From Fibrobacterota bacterium (GTDB lineage: Bacteria > Fibrobacterota > Fibrobacteria > UBA11236), in NCBI GenBank assembly GCA_019509785.1, contig JAEKLQ010000032.1:96654-160653 (forward strand): a stretch of DNA of 64,000 nucleotides, read 5' to 3'. Below the pieces are notes generated by a model, which saw only the letters and a program-made list of their open reading frames with translations, had not been told where the DNA came from and did not search any database. Positions 25,566 through 33,183 of the stretch are shown piece by piece. Position 1 is the first letter of the stretch, and every line of letters begins with the position of its first letter. Both the position numbers and the translations under genes were made by a program.

Positions 25566-27917
25566 ATGACCTCCAAGAAAGCTTACCGCGTGCGGCCCAA
25601 AGGCCGTGACGGGGAGTATGCCACCGTTGAAGCCTTCGAGCGCAAGGGTAGGGCCCATCGTAAAGTCTTACGCTTCCGCCAGCCCCAGGAACGGACCGTC
25701 CCCAGTACGGCCCGCGCCTTGCGGGAGGGCTACCCCACGCGGCTCGGGGCCACCCTCCATGAGGATGGGATCAATTTCGCCGTCCATGCCCCCCAGGCCC
25801 GCGAGGTTTTCTTGGTGCTTTTCGATTCGGTCGAATCGGAGGCGCAGGAGGTTATCCGCTTGCCGGGCCGGACCCGGTTCATCCATCATGGCTTCGTGGA
25901 GGGCTTGAAAGAAGGCCAGCTCTACGCCTTCCGGGCCCGCGGGGAATGGAATCCCGCCCGGGGCTTGCGTTACAACGAGAACAAGCTGCTTATCGATCCG
26001 TATGCCCGCGCCTTCGCGGGCAGGTTCCGCTTCGACGGCAATCTGCTGCTCCCTTACGATCCGCTATCGCCCGATAAGGATTTTTCCCTGGACGAGCGGG
26101 ACAGCGCCGCGGCCGTCCCCAAGTGCATCGCTTACGCCCGGGCCTTCGAATGGGAAGGGGACCGGCCGCCGCGCATCCCCATGGGCGAGCTGATCATTTA
26201 CGAGACCCATCTGAAAGGGTTCACCGCCAATCCCAATAGCGGCGTCAAGGCTCCCGGAACCTATCTGGGGTTCATCGAAAAGATCCCCTGGCTGGCTTCG
26301 CTCGGGATCAACGCGGTGGAACTGCTCCCGATCCATGCCAAGTTCCCGGCGGAAAACGAAGGGCGGGACGGCCGCGGCAATTATTGGGGATACAACACTT
26401 ACGGCTTCTTCGCGCCGGAGCCCGGTTACGGCAGCCGCAAGGAGGCGGGATGCGAGGTGGAGGAATTCAAGACCCTGGTCAAGGCCCTGCACCAGGCGGG
26501 CATCGAGGTGATCCTCGACGTGGTCTACAACCATACGGCGGAGGGCAACGAACTGGGCCCCTTGATCGGTTTCAAGGGCCTGGACAACGGGGGTTATTAC
26601 TCCCTCTCCGGAACGGGGCCGGAACCGCGGCGCTATTACATGAACCATAGCGGTTGCGGCAACACGGTCGATTTCGGGAACCCGGTGGTGGTGCGCCTGG
26701 CGCTCGATAGCCTGCGCTATTGGGTGGAGGAATTCCATGTGGACGGATTCCGCTTCGATCTCGCCACCGTGTGCGGGCGCGGCTTCTGGAACGGTTTCGA
26801 TTCGCGCGGCCCCTTCTTCCAGGCCCTGGCCCAGGACCCGGTCCTCAACCAGGCCAAGGTCATCGCCGAACCCTGGGATTGCGGGACTTTCGAGCAAGGC
26901 AACTTCCCGGTGGGCTGGTCGGAATGGAACGCGAAGTTCAGGGACTGCGCCCGCAAGTTCGTCAAAGGCGACGCGGGCCAGCTCAATGAATTGGGTTGGC
27001 GCCTCACGGGCTCGGCCGATCTCTTCGCCGACGACGGGCGTAGCAGCGACGCCAGCATCAATTTCGTCACCTGCCACGATGGCTATACCCTGAACGATCT
27101 GGTGAGCTACAACGAAAAGCACAATGATGCCAACGGGGAGGAAAACCGCGACGGGTATAACGACAACCTGTCCTGGAATTGCGGGGCCGAAGGGGAGAGC
27201 GAGGACCAAGCCGTGCAAGGCTTGCGCCGCCGCCAGGCCCGGAACTTCTTCTGCATGCTCCTCTTCTCGCAAGGCGTTCCCATGATCGGTCACGGTGACG
27301 AAATGCTGCGCACGCAAGGGGGCAATAACAACGCCTATTGCCAGGATAATCCCCTGGCCTGGATGGATTGGAGCCTCGCCGATCGCAACGCGGCCATGGT
27401 CGAGTTCGTGAAACGCGCCATCGCCCTGCGTAAGCGCATTCCCCTGCTCAACGGCCGCCGCTTCTTCCTCGGCAAGGGCGGACCGGGGGGCATTCCCGAC
27501 ATTACCTGGTATGGGCAGGACGGGAAGGATCTGCAATGGAACGATACCGAATGCCGGCGGCTCGCCTACCGTCTCGACGGATCGGAATGGACCTGGGAGG
27601 CGGACGAGACGCAGGAGACCCCTCCTGGCGCTCCCGACGCTCCGCCCGAGGGCCGCGCAGGGATGGCGCAGGGAAGCGTCAATGGCCATCATCAGGGGCC
27701 GGGGCGGGCCCGTAGGTACTACTTCATCTTCAATATGGATCCCGAGGAAGGCGATTTCGTCCTGCCCCTCGTTCCCGAGGGCCGCGCCTGGCGTCGGGTG
27801 GCCGATACGAGCTTGCCCGACGGCGAGGATTTCCTGGCGCGCGGGCGGGAAGCCCGCTTGGAGAATCCCGGCGCCTACCGGGTCCCGGGCCGCGCTACGG
27901 TGATCCTCATGGATTGA
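25566..27917 (+). CDS. glgX: Glycogen debranching enzyme / isoamylase (GH13)
   Basis: The enzyme cleaves alpha-1,6 branch points in glycogen or phosphorylase-limit dextrin. The 783-aa product has the N-terminal CBM48-like region (YPTRLGATLHEDGINFAVHAP), then the GH13 barrel. The catalytic residues are visible: nucleophile Asp398 in VDGFRFDLA, acid/base Glu435 in VIAEPWD and Asp505 in VTCHDG. The region KLLIDPYA is also typical of GlgX. A basic extension of about 50 residues precedes the CBM48 part. AAGGA lies 6 nt before the ATG. A glgC and a hexose-phosphate mutase lie about 35 kb away in the same window. Confidence 0.95.
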   Translation: MTSKKAYRVRPKGRDGEYATVEAFERKGRAHRKVLRFRQPQERTVPSTARALREGYPTRLGATLHEDGINFAVHAPQAREVFLVLFDSVESEAQEVIRLPGRTRFIHHGFVEGLKEGQLYAFRARGEWNPARGLRYNENKLLIDPYARAFAGRFRFDGNLLLPYDPLSPDKDFSLDERDSAAAVPKCIAYARAFEWEGDRPPRIPMGELIIYETHLKGFTANPNSGVKAPGTYLGFIEKIPWLASLGINAVELLPIHAKFPAENEGRDGRGNYWGYNTYGFFAPEPGYGSRKEAGCEVEEFKTLVKALHQAGIEVILDVVYNHTAEGNELGPLIGFKGLDNGGYYSLSGTGPEPRRYYMNHSGCGNTVDFGNPVVVRLALDSLRYWVEEFHVDGFRFDLATVCGRGFWNGFDSRGPFFQALAQDPVLNQAKVIAEPWDCGTFEQGNFPVGWSEWNAKFRDCARKFVKGDAGQLNELGWRLTGSADLFADDGRSSDASINFVTCHDGYTLNDLVSYNEKHNDANGEENRDGYNDNLSWNCGAEGESEDQAVQGLRRRQARNFFCMLLFSQGVPMIGHGDEMLRTQGGNNNAYCQDNPLAWMDWSLADRNAAMVEFVKRAIALRKRIPLLNGRRFFLGKGGPGGIPDITWYGQDGKDLQWNDTECRRLAYRLDGSEWTWEADETQETPPGAPDAPPEGRAGMAQGSVNGHHQGPGRARRYYFIFNMDPEEGDFVLPLVPEGRAWRRVADTSLPDGEDFLARGREARLENPGAYRVPGRATVILMD

Positions 27918-27952
27918 ACCGTACTGAAGGCGGCTATCTTCGGCGCTGTTGC

Positions 27953-27958
27953 TATATT
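27953..27958 (+). promoter_or_regulatory. Candidate extended -10 promoter of the restriction-modification genes
   Basis: TGCTATATT (TGn plus TATATT) lies in the gap after glgX, about 50 nt before the preferred dam start. A very short open frame (MAENWSS) in the presumed leader is probably incidental. Confidence 0.35.
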
Positions 27959-28008
27959 TGCCCCCCGGACCGAAGGGGGATGGCGGAGAATTGGTCTTCC
28001 TGACTCGC

Positions 28009-28998
28009 ATGCCGGATATCCCCGAAAACAAGCCGACCCGAAGTGGCCGCGCCGCGCGGCAAGCCAGGCCTTTCCTGAAATGGGCCGGCGGCAAAGGGCA
28101 ACTCCTCAAAGCGCTTTCGGCCTTTTTCCCCAAGGCCCTTTCCGACGGAAGCGTTACCGATTACTACGAACCTTTCCTGGGCGGCGGGGCCATGTTCTTC
28201 CACATGATGCAAGCCTATCCCATGCGCCGGGCCTTCCTGATGGACGCCAACGAGGAGATCGTGCTCCTCTATAAGGTGGTGCAGAACGACGTGGAGCCCT
28301 TGCTCTCATGCCTTGGGCAAATGGAACGCGAATACCGGAAACTTTCCCCGTTAAAGCGGCAGGATCGGTACTTGAAGGTCCGCGCCGCCCTCAACCGCGC
28401 CCGGCCTGACATGAACTACAAGAAATACGCGAAAGAACCCTGGGTCGAGCGGGCGGCCCAACTGCTCTTCCTCAACAAGACGTGCTATAACGGGCTGTTC
28501 CGGGTGAACCGGAGCGGCGGCTTCAATACCCCGTTCGGACGGTACGCCAATCCGACCATCGCCGATGGTGATAATCTGCGCGCGGCTTCGGCGTTGCTGG
28601 CCAAGGCGCAAATCCGCCTCGGCGACTTCGGCGAACTCGGCGCGCTGGACGCCCGCCCCCGCGGCCTCTTGAAGCCGGGCTCCTTCATTTATTACGATCC
28701 GCCCTATCGCCCCTTGTCGCGTACCTCCAACTTCACGGCCTACAGCCGCTTCGCCTTCGGCGATGCGGAGCAGGAAAGGCTGGCAGGCCTCTTCCGCGCC
28801 CTGGATCGCAAAGGCATCTACCAGATGCTCTCCAACTCCGATCCGCGCAATGCCGATCCCGCCGACGATTTCTTCGAACGGACCTACTCCGATTACGGGA
28901 AGACCTTCTGGAGGGTACCGGCCACGCGCGCGATCAACTCGGTCGCCAAGGGCCGCGGGCGCATCAACGAGATCGTGATCACGAACTACAGCCCATGA
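28009..28998 (+). CDS. dam: Dam-type DNA adenine-N6 methyltransferase (D12 class)
   Basis: The product (329 aa from ATG 28009) transfers a methyl group from SAM to adenine. The D12-class signatures are present in order: PFLKWAGGKGQ (21-31), PFLGGGAMFF (SAM binding), LFLNKTCYNGLFRVNRSGGFNTPFG and the catalytic DPPY (230-233). GATC is the usual target of close relatives; here it is inferred. A short in-frame extension to 27949 exists but begins inside the probable promoter. The stop overlaps the next start by 4 nt (ATGA), coupling it to a predicted endonuclease, so this is likely the modification half of a type II system rather than a solitary Dam. Confidence 0.93.
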   Translation: MPDIPENKPTRSGRAARQARPFLKWAGGKGQLLKALSAFFPKALSDGSVTDYYEPFLGGGAMFFHMMQAYPMRRAFLMDANEEIVLLYKVVQNDVEPLLSCLGQMEREYRKLSPLKRQDRYLKVRAALNRARPDMNYKKYAKEPWVERAAQLLFLNKTCYNGLFRVNRSGGFNTPFGRYANPTIADGDNLRAASALLAKAQIRLGDFGELGALDARPRGLLKPGSFIYYDPPYRPLSRTSNFTAYSRFAFGDAEQERLAGLFRALDRKGIYQMLSNSDPRNADPADDFFERTYSDYGKTFWRVPATRAINSVAKGRGRINEIVITNYSP

Positions 28999-30275
28999 TG
29001 GAGCGCGATGCGGCTTGGAAGCGCGTTTGCGACGCCTTGCCGGTGGCGGAAACATTGGAGCGCGAAGGCCTATTCGCGATCACCGCGGATGAACTGAAGC
29101 GGCACGGGGGCCGTGAACCCCGGCTGATGGCCAAGATCGATACCTTGGCCGAACGTCCAGCCGCCCTGGCGGATCTGGGCGCGGCCCTGTTCCCGGTCCG
29201 CAACGGCAAATACGTCCTCTTCCCGGATCCGGACCGGAAAAGCTTCTTCCGCTTCGAGGGCGAGCCCCTGCCTCCCCGCGCCTTCGCCGCAAAGATGGAC
29301 CTGGGCCGGTTCGATACCTTCCCCCGCGGGCAAGAGGCCAGCGAGAGCCAAGCCTTGGATTCCGCTTTCCTGTCGGGCTTGTTGGCCGCCTTCTGCGGGG
29401 AGCCCGGCCTGTGCCTTACCCTGCGGGGCCGGATTTTCTCCGGTGATTTCTCCTTCCGCACTCCGCAGCGCGGCCTTCCCATCGGGGTTTCCCGGGTGCA
29501 AATGGAGGTCGACGCGGGCTACGAAGGCGAGGACGGCGTCTACCTGATCGAAGCCAAGCGCGGCCGTCGCGAGGATTTCCATATCCGCCAACTGTGGTAT
29601 CCCTACCTGCATTGGAGCCAGCGTACGCGCAAACGCGTGGTGCCGATTTTCTTCACCTACAGCAACGGGCAATTCGAATTGTCCGAGTTCGCCTTCGGGC
29701 AGGAATTCGGGGAAGCGGCGTTGGTGCGCCGGAAAGCCTATTGCTTGGAAGAACCGCGGGCGGCGGCGGATTTCAAGACCCTTTTCGCGCGCGTGTCCAT
29801 CGGCGCAGAGCCCATTGGCGCTTTCCCCCAGGCCAATGATTTGGATAAGGTGGTTGATTTGGTAGGCTTGGCGGCGGATGCTCCCAAGTCCAAGGCCGAT
29901 ATCGCCGAGGCCTTCGGCTTCGAAGAGCGGCAAGGCGACTACTACGGCAACGCCGGCTGCTATCTGGGCCTGCTGCGGCGGAGCGACGAAGGCTTCGCCC
30001 TCACGGAGGAAGGGGAAGCTTTCCAGCGGCTGCGCTCGCGGCCGGCGCGTACCTTGGCCCTGCTCGAGGCCATGGCCCGCATACCCAGCCTCAGGGAGGC
30101 CTTGCGCCTATTGGCCGAACGCCGATTCCGAGCGGAGAAGATCGCCGCCGGCGAATTGGCCGCGGTGGTGCGCGAGGCGACGGGCCTGGGCGCGTCGACG
30201 CCGGAGCGACGGGCCTCGACGGTACGGGCCTGGCTGGCTTGGGTGATGAAGAACGTGAAAGTGGAAGATGCGTAA
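28995..30275 (+). CDS. Putative type II restriction endonuclease (PD-(D/E)XK fold)
   Basis: The 426-aa product overlaps the methylase stop by 4 nt. It contains a convincing PD-(D/E)XK core: VQMEVDAGYEGEDGVYLIEAKRG, with Asp173, Glu186 and Lys188 in D-x12-E-x-K spacing, followed by FHIRQLWYPYLHW. The order agrees with type II enzymes paired with Dam-like methylases. The C-terminal part (about 290-420) looks like winged-helix segments (KSKADIAEAFGFEERQGDYYGNAGCYLGLL) that may recognise DNA. GATC as target is inferred from the methylase. A second ATG one codon later is an equally good start. The cysteine-cluster gene overlaps its end by 8 nt. Confidence 0.78.
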   Translation: MMERDAAWKRVCDALPVAETLEREGLFAITADELKRHGGREPRLMAKIDTLAERPAALADLGAALFPVRNGKYVLFPDPDRKSFFRFEGEPLPPRAFAAKMDLGRFDTFPRGQEASESQALDSAFLSGLLAAFCGEPGLCLTLRGRIFSGDFSFRTPQRGLPIGVSRVQMEVDAGYEGEDGVYLIEAKRGRREDFHIRQLWYPYLHWSQRTRKRVVPIFFTYSNGQFELSEFAFGQEFGEAALVRRKAYCLEEPRAAADFKTLFARVSIGAEPIGAFPQANDLDKVVDLVGLAADAPKSKADIAEAFGFEERQGDYYGNAGCYLGLLRRSDEGFALTEEGEAFQRLRSRPARTLALLEAMARIPSLREALRLLAERRFRAEKIAAGELAAVVREATGLGASTPERRASTVRAWLAWVMKNVKVEDA

Positions 30276-30903
30276 CGATCACGATCCGCCCTTGCCTACC
30301 CTCGCCTTCACGGATTGGCTGCGGGCCATGGATGCGTCCGCGCGTTCCGGCGAAGGGATGGCCGTCGATTGCGGCGAGTGCCGCGGTTGCTGCACTTCCT
30401 CGTATTTCATCCCTATCGAATCCGATGAGAAGGAAACCTTGGCGCACATCCCCAAGCGCCTGCTTTTCCCCGCGCCGGGCAAATCGAAGGGTCGCTGGCT
30501 TATCGGCTTCGATGAAAAGGGCCATTGCGCCTTCTTCAAGGACAATGCCTGTTCCATTTACGCCCATCGGCCCCGCGTTTGCCGCGCCTATGACTGCCGC
30601 GTCTTCCCGGCCACGGGCCTTTCCGAAGACGATAAGCCGGCCATAGCGAACCAGGCCAAGCGCTGGCGTTTCGGTTTTCCTTCCGCGGAAGACGAGCGGC
30701 AATTCGAAGCGGCGCGGGCGGCGGCCCGTTTCCTGCGCGGGCACGCGGCGGATTTCCCGGAAGCATTCCTGCCCTCCCAAGCAACCCAACTGGCCGCCCT
30801 CGCGCTCCGCATCCGCTCGGTATTCCTAGGCAAGCGGTCCACCAGCGCCGCGAAGATCGCCGAAATCCTCGCCTTGGCGGCGCATGGCGCAGGATCCGGT
30901 TGA
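30268..30903 (+). CDS. YkgJ-family cysteine cluster protein
   Basis: The 211-aa product carries CGECRGCC (Cys35, 38, 41, 42) and a later cluster CSIYAHRPRVCRAYDC, the pattern of the YkgJ/UPF0153 family, thought to bind a metal ion or Fe-S cluster. No biochemical role is established for most members. It overlaps the endonuclease gene by 8 nt and so belongs to the same transcription unit, although it is not a known restriction-modification component. Its stop codon lies inside the predicted -35 box of the DAHP synthase attenuator. Confidence 0.85.
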   Translation: MRNDHDPPLPTLAFTDWLRAMDASARSGEGMAVDCGECRGCCTSSYFIPIESDEKETLAHIPKRLLFPAPGKSKGRWLIGFDEKGHCAFFKDNACSIYAHRPRVCRAYDCRVFPATGLSEDDKPAIANQAKRWRFGFPSAEDERQFEAARAAARFLRGHAADFPEAFLPSQATQLAALALRIRSVFLGKRSTSAAKIAEILALAAHGAGSG

Positions 30904-30928
30904 CCGGGATGCCCGGGCGGGGTATCTT
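30900..30928 (+). promoter_or_regulatory. Sigma70-type promoter of the DAHP synthase leader
   Basis: TTGACC (30900-30905) and TATCTT (30923-30928) are separated by exactly 17 nt. Transcription would start at about 30935-30936, at the ATG of the leader peptide, so the leader mRNA appears leaderless. Confidence 0.65.
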
Positions 30929-30935
30929 TGACCTC

Positions 30936-31001
30936 ATGCACAAGCTTATCGCTGCCGCGTATTTTCCCTACTTCTTCTGGCGGGAGACCCCCGGGGGTTA
31001 G
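30936..31001 (+). CDS. Aromatic amino acid leader peptide (attenuator)
   Basis: This 21-codon open frame begins MHKLIAAA, then has a run of aromatic codons Tyr-Phe-Pro-Tyr-Phe-Phe-Trp (30960-30980) and ends RETPGG. It lies between a good promoter and an intrinsic terminator in front of the DAHP synthase gene. The last codons contain CCCCGGGGGT (30989-30998), identical to the 3' arm of the terminator stem. A ribosome stalled for lack of Tyr, Phe or Trp would leave this segment free to sequester the terminator 5' arm. One that reaches the stop codon would cover it and allow termination. This is inference from sequence, but every element is in place. Confidence 0.8.
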   Translation: MHKLIAAAYFPYFFWRETPGG

Positions 31002-31030
31002 GGAATTCGTTCGCTGGCGACGGAAACTCG

Positions 31031-31058
31031 ACCCCCGGGGATGCCCCGGGGGTTTTTT
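31031..31058 (+). terminator. Attenuator terminator upstream of the DAHP synthase gene
   Basis: A perfect 10-bp stem (ACCCCCGGGG / CCCCGGGGGT) with a 3-nt loop ATG is followed by six T residues. Its 5' arm can alternatively pair with 30989-30998 in the leader peptide gene, giving an antiterminator. Confidence 0.88.
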
Positions 31059-31089
31059 CGTTTGGTACGGAAAGTCGGGAAAGGAAAAC

Positions 31090-32133
31090 ATGCAAGCCAC
31101 CGAGAATCTCAACATCCGGGAGATCGTTCCCCTGATCCCGCCCGGCGAACTCAAACGCATGCTGCCGATGGACGAGGCCGCCAACGCGACGGTCTTGGCC
31201 GGCCGTAAGGCGGTCCAGGAAATCCTTTCGGGGACGGACAAACGCATCCTGGCCATCGTCGGACCGTGTTCCATCCATGACACGGACGGGGCCCTGGAAT
31301 ACGCGCGCCGCTTCAAAGGCTTGCGCGATCAGGTCGCCGATCGGATTTGCCTGCTCATGCGCGTGTACTTCGAGAAGCCTCGCACCACGGTGGGATGGAA
31401 GGGCTTCATCAATGATCCCTTCCTGGACGAATCCGGCGACATCTCGACGGGCGTGCGCGAAGCGCGGCGTCTGCTCCTGCAAATCAACGGGATGGGCATC
31501 CCCGCCGCCAGCGAATTCCTCGATCCCATCGTACCGCAGTACATCGCCGACCTGGTCGCCTGGGCCGCCATCGGCGCGCGCACGACCGAGTCGCAAACGC
31601 ACCGCCAGATGGCGAGCGGGCTTTCCATGCCGGTGGGCTTCAAGAACGGCACCGACGGCAACATCCAGGTGGCCGTGGACGCCTTGATCTCGGCGCGCTT
31701 CCCCCATAACTTCCTGGGGTTGGATTCCGAAGGGCGCACCGCCATCGTGAAGACAAAGGGAAATCCTTACGGGCATATCGTCCTGCGCGGCGGGAAGTCC
31801 AAAACCAATTACGACGCCGAAAGCATCGCCGAAGCCGTGGCCCAATTACGCAAAGCCTCCCTGGAGACCCGCGTGGTGGTGGATTGCAGCCACGGCAATA
31901 CCCAGAAGCGGCATGAGCTTCAGGAAGAAGTCTGGAAAAGCGTGGTGGCCCAGAAGGCGGCGGGCAATGCCGCCGTGGTGGGAGCCATGGTCGAGAGTAA
32001 TTTGTTCGGCGGAAGCCAGAAGATCCCGGGCGACCGTTCGCAATTGAAGTACGGCGTTTCGATCACCGACGAATGCATTGGTTGGGAAACCACCGAACGG
32101 ATGATTCTGGAAGCCTATCAGGGACTGGCATAA
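31090..32133 (+). CDS. aroG: 3-deoxy-7-phosphoheptulonate (DAHP) synthase, class I AroF/G/H type
   Basis: The enzyme condenses PEP and erythrose 4-phosphate, the first step of the shikimate pathway. The 347-aa product (ATG 31090, AAGGAA just upstream) has the class I motifs LAIVGPCSIHD, MRVYFEKPRTTVGWKG, RTTESQTHRQMASGLSMPVGFKNGTDG and VVDCSHGN. Length and motifs match the E. coli AroF/AroG/AroH type, but which aromatic amino acid inhibits it cannot be read from sequence. An upstream in-frame extension is ruled out because it would read through the attenuator. Expression is probably controlled by the leader peptide and terminator upstream. Confidence 0.95.
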   Translation: MQATENLNIREIVPLIPPGELKRMLPMDEAANATVLAGRKAVQEILSGTDKRILAIVGPCSIHDTDGALEYARRFKGLRDQVADRICLLMRVYFEKPRTTVGWKGFINDPFLDESGDISTGVREARRLLLQINGMGIPAASEFLDPIVPQYIADLVAWAAIGARTTESQTHRQMASGLSMPVGFKNGTDGNIQVAVDALISARFPHNFLGLDSEGRTAIVKTKGNPYGHIVLRGGKSKTNYDAESIAEAVAQLRKASLETRVVVDCSHGNTQKRHELQEEVWKSVVAQKAAGNAAVVGAMVESNLFGGSQKIPGDRSQLKYGVSITDECIGWETTERMILEAYQGLA

Positions 32134-32156
32134 GGTCCCCGATATATTCAGGGTCT

Positions 32157-32468
32157 CTAGCGCTTTTCCGGAGCCGGTTCTTCGCCGGCTTCGGCTTCCG
32201 GGGGCCCGGGCTTCAGGAAAAAGATCCCCACGACGGCGAAGCTGGCGAACGCCAAAACGGCCTTGAGCAACAAATCCGTATAGATCCCGAAATGCCAATG
32301 CTCGAAAAGGTTCTTCTCGCCGACCAATAAGGCCGTCAGGACCACGAAGACCCCGAAGACGACCTTGCCTCGCTGGGTTTCCAGGTTCATCCCGCGGGCG
32401 CGGGCGCGTAACCAGAAGAATCCCCCGAAGAGGATGAGCGCCATTACGATCTTTTCCGTTAATGCCAT
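32157..32468 (-). CDS. Small three-helix membrane protein, unknown
   Basis: The 103-aa product has three predicted membrane segments: KIVMALILFGGFFWL (about 6-20), VVFGVFVVLTALLV (about 36-49) and LLLKAVLAFASFAVVGIFFL (about 66-85). An acidic, Pro/Glu-rich C-terminus follows. I recognise no family. It converges on the DAHP synthase gene. A TACTTT hexamer 7 nt before the ATG and the absence of a Shine-Dalgarno sequence fit the leaderless pattern seen elsewhere in the window. Confidence 0.65.
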   Translation of the reverse strand: MALTEKIVMALILFGGFFWLRARARGMNLETQRGKVVFGVFVVLTALLVGEKNLFEHWHFGIYTDLLLKAVLAFASFAVVGIFFLKPGPPEAEAGEEPAPEKR

Positions 32469-32475
32469 GCAAGGG

Positions 32476-32481
32476 AAAGTA
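32476..32481 (-). promoter_or_regulatory. Candidate -10 element of the small membrane protein gene
   Basis: On the minus strand TACTTT is followed by CCCTTGC and the ATG. The 7-nt spacing and lack of a ribosome-binding site suggest a leaderless mRNA. Confidence 0.4.
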
Positions 32482-32632
32482 GGAAGATCGGCCCGGGGCT
32501 GCGAGCGGCGGGGTTAAATGCCCCTGAGCCTCCTAATTCCGAAGTAATTTCCCGCAGGCCTCCGCATTAATTAAATTCGACTCGAAGAGCCCTTTAGGAA
32601 ATGGGGGCGTAGTACACTTCGGAGGTTCCCGG

Positions 32633-33091
32633 ATGAAAAGTTTTCGACTGCTCTTGATCGCCGCGGCATGCGCCGCCTTCGTAGGTACGGCCCAAGCCCG
32701 CATGGGCGGCAACTTCGGCCTGGGCTTCATCGCCGGCTTGCCTTCCGGCTTGTCGGGCAAGCTTTGGCTGAACAACACCAACGCGGTCGACATGATCCTG
32801 GGCTTCAACCCTTCCGACGACTGGCTCCAAGTGCGCGCCGATTACGTATGGCATGAATTCAACCTGTTCCCGGTCAGCTCCGGCCAATTGCCGCTTTACT
32901 ACGGGATGGGCGCCGGCACCGAGATCTCGGGCGGGGGCCTGGGGTTGCTGGCGCGCGGCGTGGTGGGGATCGAGTACCTTTTCCCGCGCGCCCCGCTCGA
33001 CGCGTTCTTCGAAATCGGCCCGGGCATCCGAGTATTCCCCCGCACGGATTTCGACATGAGCGCGGGCCTGGGGATGCGCTACTACTTCTGA
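32633..33091 (+). CDS. Probable small outer-membrane beta-barrel protein
   Basis: The 152-aa product has a clear signal peptide (MKSFRLLLIAAACAAFVGTAQA) and then alternating hydrophobic/polar glycine-rich strands (GGNFGLGFIAGLPSGLSGKLW). It ends in MSAGLGMRYYF, with the terminal Phe and aromatic periodicity typical of outer-membrane barrels. GGAGG lies 8 nt before the ATG, with TACACT further upstream as a possible -10. No specific porin family is recognised. It is followed by a separate glycosidase gene about 90 nt downstream. Confidence 0.65.
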   Translation: MKSFRLLLIAAACAAFVGTAQARMGGNFGLGFIAGLPSGLSGKLWLNNTNAVDMILGFNPSDDWLQVRADYVWHEFNLFPVSSGQLPLYYGMGAGTEISGGGLGLLARGVVGIEYLFPRAPLDAFFEIGPGIRVFPRTDFDMSAGLGMRYYF

Positions 33092-33183
33092 CCTCTTCCG
33101 GATCCGTCTATTTCTGGGTCCCCGAAGCCTAAAATCATATCTTCCCCAAGTGGGCGCGGCTGGCCGGGCCGCGAAGGAGGCCT

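Noticed and set aside
26064..28133. 689-aa minus-strand open frame opposite glgX
   Set aside because: It shadows glgX and the dam start, has no recognisable domain and has no start signals.
30928..31089. Upstream in-frame extension of the DAHP synthase gene
   Set aside because: It would run through the terminator hairpin in a different frame from the leader peptide; the class I family begins near the ATG at 31090.
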